The position numbers and the translations under genes are program-made. From the NCBI GenBank assembly GCA_016709675.1, contig JADJMH010000020.1, positions 1 to 64,000 on the forward strand: a stretch of DNA of 64,000 bases, in the 5' to 3' direction. Shown one piece after another: positions 23,890 through 33,700 of the stretch; the first letter of the stretch is position 1, and every line of letters begins with the position of its first letter. The notes beneath the pieces were generated by a model. It made no database searches. It was not told where the DNA came from and saw only the letters and a list, made by a program, of their open reading frames with translations. This DNA is from Candidatus Accumulibacter proximus (GTDB taxonomy: Bacteria; Pseudomonadota; Gammaproteobacteria; Burkholderiales; Rhodocyclaceae).

Positions 23890-24180
23890 TTACGCGCTAC
23901 GCCGACGCTTGAGGGCGGTAATGGCGCTGCGGGCGTCCTTCACCTTGCCAGCGGCCACATCGTCAAGTCCCTTGGAGGCCTCGTCGATCAGCAGCAGGTG
24001 AATGCGCTCGCGCTCCAGCTGGTGGTAGTAGTCCAGACGGCTGGCGTCGATCAGGGCGATGTAGCTCTCGCCGTTCTTGGTGATGATCTTCTCGGCACCG
24101 CCCTTGACCTCTTCAGCCAGTTCGGAGAAGTTCGCTCGGGCGTGCGAGAGAGGGATAACGTCGCTTGCGGAAATACCCAT
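23890..24180 (-). CDS. Phd/YefM family antitoxin
   Basis: A 96-aa protein whose N-terminus has the Phd/YefM DNA-binding pattern DVIPLSHARANFSELAEEVK followed by KIITKNGESYIALIDAS. The C-terminal half is helical and would wrap the toxin. As first gene of the minus-strand array it probably represses its own promoter in the 24181-24240 region. The natural partner is the RelE/ParE-like protein two genes downstream. Confidence 0.82.
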   Translation of the reverse strand: MGISASDVIPLSHARANFSELAEEVKGGAEKIITKNGESYIALIDASRLDYYHQLERERIHLLLIDEASKGLDDVAAGKVKDARSAITALKRRRSA

Positions 24181-24239
24181 GATGGCCTCCTGAGCCGCAC
24201 AAGATGTGCAGTATTTTGTACATTGTACGCTTCGGCTGT

Positions 24240-24440
24240 CAGGGGCAGAAGAGGGATCTGAGTCGCTGCGTGGATCAGCCGATAGCGGGACCCCGAAGGT
24301 GTAACGCCGCCGGCCAGAACTTCACGCAGCGCGGAACCAGCGTATCGTCGAGGATCAGGGTCACCAGTTCGGCCGGGCACACCCTCAGCAGCAGCCGAAA
24401 CAAACGCAGCGACAGTTTCCGGGATCGAAAACGATCCCTG
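24240..24440 (-). pseudogene. DDE transposase remnant (IS701/IS4-like)
   Basis: The minus strand reads SLRLFRLLLRVCPAELVTLI followed by LDDTLVPRCVKF. This resembles the first catalytic-Asp region of IS701/IS4-type transposases (VLDDTLVPR, then a Gly/His-rich segment). Stops follow immediately, and neither the rest of the catalytic domain nor terminal repeats are visible. The assignment rests on one motif. Confidence 0.4.
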
Positions 24441-24485
24441 ATGGGTCACCACGCCCAAGCAGTGCGTGACGACCGCGTTTTTCGT

Positions 24486-24506
24486 GCCATATGACTGTCA
24501 TATGGC
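24486..24506. promoter_or_regulatory. Perfect inverted repeat upstream of type I secretion operon
   Basis: GCCATATGA - CTG - TCATATGGC: nine-base perfect arms with a three-base centre, about 80 bp before the exporter start. It could be a regulator operator, or a leftover terminus of the adjacent transposase element. No T-run follows, so it is not a terminator. Confidence 0.5.
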
Positions 24507-24586
24507 GATTTTCATCTTTCCTGCGTATAGTTGACCGCGACTTCTTAAAGCATACACGCTAGATTATAGAGTCCGAGGTGGGGCGT

Positions 24587-26887
24587 ATGCCAATGCACGG
24601 CGAGCTGCAAAAAGCGATTCGCCATGACGAACTCCTATGGCTGCTGGGCAGCCTGTGCGGGCTTTTCCGGATCCCGTTCGACGCTGCCCTGATTGCCCAG
24701 AACTTCCCGCCGCCGTATACCCTCGCCACCGTCCACGAAGCTGCCCGCGCCCTCGGGTTCAAGACCGGACAACACCCGGTGATCACGGCCCACTGGGCCG
24801 CTCTCCCGCTGCCGGCCATTGCCTTCCTGCAGGAACCGGCTTCCGGCGAACCGAAGCCTGCCGTGCGGTCACCCCGGCAAACCCTGGGGTCCAGCACCAC
24901 GCTCGCAGCAGACTCCCAAGCGTGCCGGAATGACCATGAGGAGAGCGATTCAGCGCGCTCGACGGAACCACCACCGGAACCCCCCGACGACACGCCGCCC
25001 CCCGCACCGCTGCAGGCCATCCTCATCGTCAAAGCCTCCGCCGAGCAGCTTCTCTATTTTCGGCCCGGCCGCCAGACCCCGGAAACGCTGCCGATTGCCG
25101 AAGTCGCTACCCGGCTTGCCCCCGACCTTCTCCTCGTCGCCAAGGACGCCGCCACCGGTACCGGCGACGACGACCCCATCGCCGGCTTCACCACCGAGAA
25201 GAAAGCCTTCGGTTTCAGCTGGTTCATCCCCGAACTCAAGAAGCACAGGCGCATCTGGCGCGACGTCCTGCTCGCCAGCTTGGCCATCCAGCTCGTCGGC
25301 CTCGCCACCCCGCTGTTCACCCAGGTCATCATCGACAAGGTCGTCGTGCATCAGGCCAACAGCACCCTCATCGTCCTCGGCGTCGCCCTCGTCATGTTCA
25401 TGCTGTTCACCAGCGGCATGACCTGGCTGCGCCAATACCTGGTGTTGCACACTGGCAACCGCATCGACGCCGTGCTCGGCAGCCAGGTCATGCGCCACCT
25501 CCTTCGCCTGCCGCTGCCGTACTTCGAACAACGCCCGACTGGCACCCTCGTCGCCCGCTTGCACGGCGTTGAAACCATCCGCGAATTCGTCTCCGGCGCC
25601 GCCGTCACGCTGATGCTCGACTTTCCCTTCCTGCTCATCTTCCTTGCCGTGATGTTTGCCTACAGCTGGCAGCTTTCACTGATCGCCGTCAGCCTGCTCG
25701 GTATCGTCGCCATTCTCAGCGTCCTCGTCGCCCCCATCTTCCGCGACAAGCTCAACAAGCAATTCATGCTCGGCGCCAGAAACCAGTCCTTCCTTACCGA
25801 ATACGTCTGCGGCATGGCCACCGTCAAATCGCTGCAGATGGAACCGGACATCGACAGGAAGTATGGCGATCTCCTCGCCCAGTACCTCGCCGCCGGCTTC
25901 TCCACCAAACAGCTCGGCAACACGTACCACGTCATCGCCAACAGTCTCGAACAGGTGATGACCCTGTCCATTCTCGTCGTCGGCGCCCTGCTGGTGATGC
26001 AGAACGAGGGCTTCACCATCGGCATGCTCGTCGCCTTCCAGATGTTCGCCGGGCGCATGAGCCAGCCGATGCTGCGGCTGGTCGGCCTGTGGCAGGACTT
26101 CCAGCAGGCCAACATCGCCGTCAAACGCCTCGGCGACATCCTCGACATGCCGCAGGAACCACACACGCTGACCCCCAAGCGCGAACAGGGTGGCACGGGG
26201 CAGCTCAGCATCAGCAATCTGTCGTTCCGTTATGGCGACCAACTGCCCTGGCTGTACAGAAACCTCGACCTCGCCTTCAAGCCAGGCCACCTGAGTGTGA
26301 TCATGGGTCCCTCAGGTTGCGGCAAGAGCACGCTGGCCAAGCTGATGCTCGGCTTTTACCAGCCGCAGGAAGGGCAGATCGCCCTCGACGGCAAGGACAT
26401 CCGCACCCTGGCCGCCAACGAACTGCGCAGCGTCTTCGGCGTCGTGCCGCAGGAGACGGTGCTTTTCTCCGGCACGCTCTACGACAACCTGGTCATGGCC
26501 CATCCACACGCCACCTTCGACGACGTGATCACCGTCTGCAAAGCTGCCGAAATCCACACCGTGATCGAAAAACTTCCCGAAGGCTACCAGACCGAGATCG
26601 GCGAACGCGGCACCGGCTTGTCGGGCGGGCAGAAGCAGCGCATTGCCATTGCAAGAGCCTTACTCAAACGCCCGAAGATCCTCATCTTCGACGAAGCAGT
26701 TTCCAGCCTCGACCCGCAAACCGCCGAACACTTCGCCAAAACCATCAACAAGCTGAAGGGACAGGTCACGATGCTGTTCATCACGCACCAGATACCAAGA
26801 GGGTTGCAGGTCGATGAGGTGTTCAGCTTTGGTGGCGATCATCAGCATACGACCAAGGTCGAGGTGGTGGGGGAGAAGGAGCAGTGA
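24587..26887 (+). CDS. Type I secretion ABC exporter (HlyB/LapB-like)
   Basis: About 766 aa. A degenerate C39-peptidase-like domain (about 1-190) lacks an obvious catalytic Cys-His set, as in RTX exporters where it docks the substrate. Membrane segments follow at about 220-480 (IQLVGLATPLFTQVIIDKVV; FLLIFLAVMFAYSWQLSLIA). The ATPase has Walker A GPSGCGKST (about 573), signature LSGGQKQR (about 678) and Walker B ILIFDEAVSSLD (about 701). It should export the RTX protein two genes downstream with the HlyD-like adaptor. Residues about 91-135 are a low-complexity insertion derived from a palindromic repeat. ATG 24587 follows GAGGTGGGG; GTG 24578 is an alternative. Confidence 0.9.
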   Translation: MPMHGELQKAIRHDELLWLLGSLCGLFRIPFDAALIAQNFPPPYTLATVHEAARALGFKTGQHPVITAHWAALPLPAIAFLQEPASGEPKPAVRSPRQTLGSSTTLAADSQACRNDHEESDSARSTEPPPEPPDDTPPPAPLQAILIVKASAEQLLYFRPGRQTPETLPIAEVATRLAPDLLLVAKDAATGTGDDDPIAGFTTEKKAFGFSWFIPELKKHRRIWRDVLLASLAIQLVGLATPLFTQVIIDKVVVHQANSTLIVLGVALVMFMLFTSGMTWLRQYLVLHTGNRIDAVLGSQVMRHLLRLPLPYFEQRPTGTLVARLHGVETIREFVSGAAVTLMLDFPFLLIFLAVMFAYSWQLSLIAVSLLGIVAILSVLVAPIFRDKLNKQFMLGARNQSFLTEYVCGMATVKSLQMEPDIDRKYGDLLAQYLAAGFSTKQLGNTYHVIANSLEQVMTLSILVVGALLVMQNEGFTIGMLVAFQMFAGRMSQPMLRLVGLWQDFQQANIAVKRLGDILDMPQEPHTLTPKREQGGTGQLSISNLSFRYGDQLPWLYRNLDLAFKPGHLSVIMGPSGCGKSTLAKLMLGFYQPQEGQIALDGKDIRTLAANELRSVFGVVPQETVLFSGTLYDNLVMAHPHATFDDVITVCKAAEIHTVIEKLPEGYQTEIGERGTGLSGGQKQRIAIARALLKRPKILIFDEAVSSLDPQTAEHFAKTINKLKGQVTMLFITHQIPRGLQVDEVFSFGGDHQHTTKVEVVGEKEQ
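24860..24940. repeat. Palindromic intergenic-type repeat inserted in frame in the exporter gene
   Basis: The stretch contains ACCCCGG (24871-24877), a short loop, and CCCTGGGGT (24882-24890), then GTGCCGGAATGAC (from about 24919). Both resemble the short extragenic palindromic repeats found scattered in related genomes, whose antisense reading gives phrases like GFAGVT. Here it is in frame and translated within a linker of the C39-like domain. Confidence 0.6.
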
Positions 26888-26942
26888 ATTCGCTGGCATC
26901 GGATGACAGAACTGGCCACGACACCCATTGGAGGACCGCCAC

Positions 26943-27773
26943 ATGAAACGCACGACGCTCGTTTCCCTGATCATTGCGACCACGTTGTCCGCCTGCGCCG
27001 GCCTGTCGGCAGAGTTGACACAACGTGAGGTTGCCAAAGAACGTCTCGCCAAGGCCGAGGCGATGTTCCAGGAGCGCTGCAAGAAGTCCGGGGAGTTCAT
27101 TCACCGTACGGCGGAGAACGTCGAAGGCGTCTTTCTCCTGAAACTCCGGCCCAAGAAAATCAATCACGGCGATCAATTTAAAATGGATGACCCGTATGGA
27201 AGAGATGTGGGTGGGGATGGCTATATCACTAACTTCCTTCTGGGGAGAGATGCCAAAGGATCATTGGTTGAGCAAAGTGCGTTCAAAAATGGCTACATCT
27301 ACGTCGATGCCATTGATCCGGAAGACGGCAAGCGATATCGCTATACGGGGGGGATGAAAGTTGTCGGGAGGAAGGATGTTAGCGCCAAGGGTGTCCAGAT
27401 GGCGTTGGAGAGAAACCCCAGCTTCGACCTCAACATCTACGCCTTCCGGCTCGACCGGGTTCCCGCCCCGGACCCAGCGCCGCGCTACGGCGTGACCTAC
27501 GACGACATCTCGACACTTGAAGAGCGCGACTACTGGATCGCCGGCAGTTCGCTGAAGGTCATCGACCTGGCGACCAACGAAGTGATGGCCGAGCGCATCG
27601 GCTACATGATGGATCGCGGACAGGGCAAGAAATCGGGTGGGCGGTCGCCGTGGCTGTTTGCCGCGCACCATGCATGCCCGAGTTTTCCGACAACACCGGG
27701 CGGGCAACCATTCAAAATGGATCAGACACGCGATTTCGTAGAAAAAACTCTTCCTATCAAGCAGGAGAAATAG
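26943..27773 (+). CDS. Secreted lipoprotein of unknown function in the RTX operon
   Basis: A 276-aa lipoprotein: signal peptide MKRTTLVSLIIATTLSACAG with lipobox LSAC, so Cys18 would be lipidated. I do not recognise the mature domain (RTAENVEGVFLLKL; YITNFLLGRD; KRYRYTGGMKVV; RDYWIAGSSLKVIDLATNEV). It ends one base before the RTX gene start, so it is translationally linked to it. It could be an immunity protein or chaperone for the lipase-like partner, comparable to Tli-type lipoproteins; that role is only suggested by position. ATG 26943 was chosen over the upstream frame start because it gives the signal peptide. Confidence 0.75.
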   Translation: MKRTTLVSLIIATTLSACAGLSAELTQREVAKERLAKAEAMFQERCKKSGEFIHRTAENVEGVFLLKLRPKKINHGDQFKMDDPYGRDVGGDGYITNFLLGRDAKGSLVEQSAFKNGYIYVDAIDPEDGKRYRYTGGMKVVGRKDVSAKGVQMALERNPSFDLNIYAFRLDRVPAPDPAPRYGVTYDDISTLEERDYWIAGSSLKVIDLATNEVMAERIGYMMDRGQGKKSGGRSPWLFAAHHACPSFPTTPGGQPFKMDQTRDFVEKTLPIKQEK

Positions 27774-27774
27774 C

Positions 27775-30700
27775 ATGCCGACGATTTCCGATTACCTGAA
27801 ATATGCCAACTTGCAAATGGCCGCCGAGGCTTTCCTTGTTGATGCCCTTGGAAATCCGCTGACCGGCGATAGATATCGCGAAGCACTCGAAAGCGGCAAC
27901 GGCCACGCCTCTAAATTTACTGAATCGGAAGCAATCAAGTTCGAAAGCGAATGGACTGTGGTGGACCAACGCAAGAACACTGATTCGGGCTTTTCCGGAA
28001 CACTGTTCAGGAACAAGAGGACCAACGAATATGTGATCAGTTTTCGCAGTACCGAATTCATCGACGACGCAATCCGTGACAGCGCGTCGACGAACACGCT
28101 GGAAGTGCACGACACGGGCTGGGCTTGGGGTCAGCTTTCGGATATGGAATCGTGGTATCAGAGCATCAACGGCCAGATTGACGGGCCGCTCAACGTCACC
28201 GGCTACAGTCTGGGCGGTCACCTCGCGACGGCGTTCAACCGGCTGCACCAGAGCGAACTCAACGGCGGCCAGGTCATCACCTTCAACGGCGCCGGAGTCG
28301 GCGAAATCAACACCGGCACGCTGCGCGAGGCGATCGACTACTTCGATTCCCTGCGCGGAGCCGACGAGCAAAGCGAAGCCAAGCGGTTGGCGGCGCTTGA
28401 TCTTGAAGTGAGCGATTCCAGGAACTTCTACGCAGAGCTAAAACAAAGGCTGGCCGACGGAAGCTGGACGGCTCGGGACGGACTCGATGCGTTGCTCGAA
28501 CGGCGGCGCACGGCGATGCAATCCGAGATGGTCATCCAGGAAACAAAACCGCTCTACGAAGCGCTGACCGACATCATCGCGCTGCAGGAACAGGCGGAAC
28601 GTATCAAAGGCTACACCTCGGGCGCCACCGCCGCCTCCCCCGATACCCCGATCAAGGTCGTCCCCGCCGGGGAGATCGAAGCCCAAACGCTCAACTACCG
28701 GCTGGCCGTCTATTTCGCCAGCCAGCGGACCAAGGGCACCAACCTCGTCAGCGACATCGCCCGGATAACAGAAAAGGCCTACGGCGCACCCCAGCTGACC
28801 AACCAATACGACCTTGTCGGCATCGAAACCACGGGTGGAACGGCCTGGTCGGCGGTCGCCAACTCCCAACTCCACTACGGCATCAACGACTCGGTGTTCA
28901 TCGAAGACCAGCCGATAACACGCGGCGGCTTCACCCTCGGACTGGTCAACGGACTGCTCTCGGCTGAAATCCGTCTTCTGCAGGACAAATACAAGCTCAA
29001 CAACTTCGCCGACACCCACAGCCTCACGCTGATCGTCGATTCCCTGAACGTCCAGAACGCGTTGCTCAACCTCCTGCCGGAAGAACAGCGCAACACGAAC
29101 ACAGCGCGGAACACGGTGCAACAGATTCTGCGCGCCGCTTCGTCGCGCAAAGCCGATCCGGTGCTCAATGGCCAAGGCCAAGCCGAAGGCGACCCGCTGG
29201 AGAACGTCCTCAACGCCCTGGGCGCACTGGTGCTGGGTCCGGACGCCTGGAACGTCCTGCGCGGCGACCCCGACGGCAACACCTGGGCCAACATCCAGGA
29301 TGCCACTCACGCCGACGGCGACGGGCAATGGGTCACCTTCAGCGGGCGCGAGAGCTTCTACACGAGGCTGGACGACCTACTCAGTAGCGCTACCTACGAC
29401 ACGCTCAAAGGCCACCTCACGCTCACCCCGCTCACCGCTGCCCAGGCCGCCGCGCTCCAGGGCGCTGCGCCGACCGACTTTGCCGCCTTCGCCGCGCTCG
29501 CCACCCTCAGCCCGTTTGCCGTCGGTGTGAAGGGGGGTTCCGGCGTCGACCTGGAAGCGACGCTGGGCGGGTCCTGGGGTACCACCTATACCGACTGGCA
29601 GAACGACAAGACCCTCAGCGCCGAAGCGCGTGCTGCCGGCCAGGCGACGTACGGCGACAGCTGGTACGCCGACCGCAGCGCCTTCCTCAACTACTGGTTG
29701 CAATCGACGGCGGACAACAGACCGATCGTCCAGGACGGCAGCCTCGGACTCAATGCCACCGACCAGCGCATCTACAAGCAACTCGACAGCGGCCAGAAGA
29801 TCATCGTGCAGAACACCGTCAGCCACGGTGCGGAACCGCCCGACAGCAAGGAAAGCCAATACTATCTGTTTGGCGGCAGGACGCTGGACATTCTCCAGGG
29901 AGGCAAGCTCGTCGACCACCTCTACGGCCTGGGCGGTCTCGACCTGCTCGATGGACGGATGGGCAACGACTCCCTCGAAGGCGGGGCGGGTCTGGACTTC
30001 TACCGCTTTCGCACGGGCGACGGGAAGGACGTCGTGCTCGACACTGACAAGAGCGGCCTTCTCCAGCGCAACAACGAACTGCTGGTGCTCGCCTACAAGA
30101 CGGGCGACGGCCAATGGGCGGGCGGCGCGGGGACTCACGCCTTCACGGCGACGCGCGAAGGCGCGAGCCTCGTCCTCACCTTCGCCAACAGCGAAGACGA
30201 CCATCTCACCCTCAAGAATTTCGACTTCGACGCGGCGCGGACCGGCGCCGGGAGCTACGGACTGAGGCTGATCGACGGCCTGCCGGCGCGGCCGGACGGC
30301 GCGCGCCGCTACCTCGGCGATACCGAAGACTGGGACAGCAACCCCGGTCAGAACGGCATCCAGATCGTCTACGACGGCCAAGGCAACAGCGTGCGCGCCG
30401 ATGGAGAAGGCGGGCGGGCGCGTATCGAACAAGCCAACCGCGACGACGTATTCCGCGGCAGCACCAACCCGGACGACAGCGAACGGTTTGCCGCTGGCGC
30501 GGGTAATGACATCGTCGATGGTGACGGTGACGGAGCGAACAGCACGACCAACCCTGTGGGCGGCAGCGACCGCATCGAACTCGATGCCGGGCGCGACTGG
30601 GGGTTGGCCGGTGGCGGGAACGACTGGGTCGAAGGTGGCGCGGGCGGGGATATTCTGAATGGCAATGCCGGCCACGACGTGCTCTTCGCCGACGCCAGCG

Positions 30701-33700
30701 GCGACGGCACGCTCACGCTCGAAGACGCAATCAATAGCGGCGAAGCTGGTGAGGCCGCTCCAGGCGACGCAGATCTCCTTTCCGGCGACGCCGGCAACGA
30801 CACGCTGATCGGCAGTGCCGGCAAAGACGCCCTGATGGGCGGCCTCGGCAAGGACGTTCTCGTCGGCGGCGCGGGCAATGACGACCTCTACGGCGATGCC
30901 ACGCTGGCCGACGCTTCCCTGGGTTGGAGTATCGAACGGCGCGTCGACGAACAGAAGGAATCCATGAGCTACGACAGCGTCCTTAACCAGGGAACCTGGC
31001 AATTCGACGCCGTTACCGGCGAGGCCGATCTGCTCATCGGTGGGGCGGGTGACGATTGGGCGCTCGGCGGTGGCGGCGATGACCTCATCCAGGGCGGGAT
31101 CGGTCTCGACGTGCTCTTCGGCCACGCGGGTTCCGATATCGTGCACGGCGGCGATGACCATGACGTTCTCATCGGCGACAATGGTTCTGCCCTTGCCGAC
31201 AGCCAATGCGGCGACGACATCCTCGACGGTGGCAACGGCAATGACGTGCTGCAGGGTGATGCCGGCAACGACGTGCTGATCGGCGGGGCAGGAAGTGACA
31301 CCTTGTACGGCGGCAAAGGCCGCGACGTTTACTTCTACAACAAAGGCGACGGCACCGATGTCATCGTCGATCTGCCGGTCGACGCTGATGATCCCGAAGC
31401 CAGCGTCCTGATCCTTGGGTCCGGCATTGACAGGGCCGATGTCGTTTTCAGGCTTGGTTCGTTGCACGTCGATGTCGGGAATGGTGAAGGTGTACATTTC
31501 GAGGGTTTCGACAGCCTTCATCCGGACGACACGCCAGTCATCGGTGAAATCCGCTTTGCCGACGACAGCACAATGAGCTATGCCGAAATCCTTGCCCGGG
31601 GGTTCGCTATCGATGGAACGGCGGGCGACGACACCCTGTGGGGCAGCGGCGTCACCGATCACATGCGTGGCAGTGCCGGAGACGACACCCTCGTGGGGTA
31701 TGGTGGCGATGACGTTCTCGACGGGGGGGGCGGTAGCGATCTGATGGATGGGGGCGACGGCAACGATCTCTACCTGATCGACTCGGGTGACAGTCAAGTG
31801 TCTGCCGGAGTCTTGGTCGAACGGATCAAGGACTCGTCCGGGGACGATACCGTTCGCTTCGGTCCATCCGTCGATCGTTCGACTTTCACTGTATCCGGCA
31901 GGCAGGATCAAGACGGGAATGCCCTGCTGGTGATTGACTCGGGAAGCGGTGATCGTCTTTCCATTGTCGATGGCGCAGCCGACGCGATTGAACACTATCG
32001 GTTTGCTGATGGGACGCAACTGAATGCCAGCGAATTGATCGGTAGTTACGCCTCACGCGCAATCAGTGCCAGTGGGGCGGCGACGACACCCCGCCTTTAT
32101 GGCGGAAAGCTCGATGACGTGCTGACGGCGTACGGCGATACACGGATATCCGGTGGTCTGGGCAACGACAGCATTACCCTGCAAGGCAACCACAACACGA
32201 TGATCTACCGCAAGGGGGACGGGCATGACAGTGTGACGGCGTCGATGAACGACAACGTGCTGCGAGTCTCGGGCGGCATTACGGCATCGGATATCAAGTG
32301 GACGGCTGAAGAACTGACGCTGCAGATTGGCGACAACAGCGGCGATCTGTTGAGTTTCGATCGGGTGGCGGGCGATGCTCAGTACGCGCCTTTTGTTCGC
32401 ATCGAGTTTGACGATGGCTCGACGCTGAGTTTTTCTGACCTGTTGGCGCATGGTGTCGATATTGCGGGAACTCCAGATGACGACCTGTTGATTGGAACTG
32501 CGCAGATCAAAGGCATGGCTGGCGGTGCGGGAAACGACACTTACCGGATATCGGACGCCTCGCATCTCGTCGTTGAGGCCGTTGGCGAAGGTATCGATAC
32601 GGTTGAGTCTGCCATCGACCACACCCTGCGTGACAATGTGGAGAACCTGGTGCTCACGGGGAGCGCGCTCAATGGCACGGGGAATGCGCTGGACAACCGC
32701 TTGATCGGCAACGCCCAGAACAATGCGCTGAGTGGGGCGGCGGGCGATGATTTCCTGGATGGCAGGTATGGCAACGACACGCTGATCGGTGGTGACGGGA
32801 ATGATAGCTATCGGCTTTCCCGGCTTTCCGGGGATGATCTCCTGGTCGACAGCGGTCCCAACCGGATCAAACTCGATGGCGGAATCGCTTTTGAGGACCT
32901 TGTAGCAATTCGGCAGGGCGACGATTTGCTGCTCTCGATCTTGGGAGATAACGGGCGTAGCAGGCTGCAGGGCTATTTTGCCCACGGCGCGGCGTGGGAC
33001 CTAATCGATGCTAGTGGCGCGCAGACCGACACGAACATGCTGCTGGCAGCGACTCCGCCGACGGGCAATGATCTGGACACGCTCAGGCGGAACTTCGTGA
33101 ACAGATCCAGGCTCGACATTGAGCTGAATCTGCAAAGCGCGGGCTATACGCCGCAAGTGGATGGAAGCTGGCGTCGCAGCACGGTCAAGCAGGATCGCGT
33201 CACGAAGTCGCGGGAGGACCAGCATGTGACGACGACCTGGCAGCTGGTGGGGCAGAGCGGAGCGGTTGTCTGGACCTCTGCCAGCAGTAACGACTACACC
33301 ACTTGGACTGAAGCAGATACCTTTGTCTATCGAACCGATGCGGCGGCCAGCATTACGCAGGATCGGCTCACGGTCAGCGATGTCGTGGTGAATTTGACGT
33401 CATTCGATGAACAGGGTTCTTTTCAGCAGGACGTCGCAGAAATCCGCTGGGGAGCTCCGCAGTACGGGGGCGAGTTGCATTTTTCCATGCCTGCGGGAAT
33501 GAGTCCATGGCCAGCCGGTACCATGATTACCCAGTCCGCTAATGACGTAGTCAAAACCAGCTACGTGGGACGGCTTACCGGAGTGCTCAATGCTCTTCCG
33601 AGCCTTGGTGATCTGCCGTCGTCGGTAGCCGTTCTGATTCACAGTGTGGTGCAAAACTACCGGCTCAACGAAGTCAACCTGACTCCCGGCAATCATCGGG

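Larger units (their letters stand above)
24181..24586. other. Divergent intergenic region at right edge of the island (406 bp)
   Basis: Contains the presumed phd promoter, a transposase remnant (24240-24440) and an inverted repeat (24486-24506) upstream of the secretion operon. A possible -35 TTGACC (about 24529-24534) lies before the exporter gene, but no well-spaced -10 accompanies it. Confidence 0.5.

Noticed and set aside
24051..24458. 135-aa minus-strand frame overlapping phd
   Set aside because: Out of frame with both phd and the transposase motif; probably a chance frame.
29377..32019. 880-aa open frame antisense to the RTX gene
   Set aside because: It is the mirror of the RTX repeats (high Gly/Asp codons read as Val/Ile/Ala-rich sequence), with no start signal or domain.
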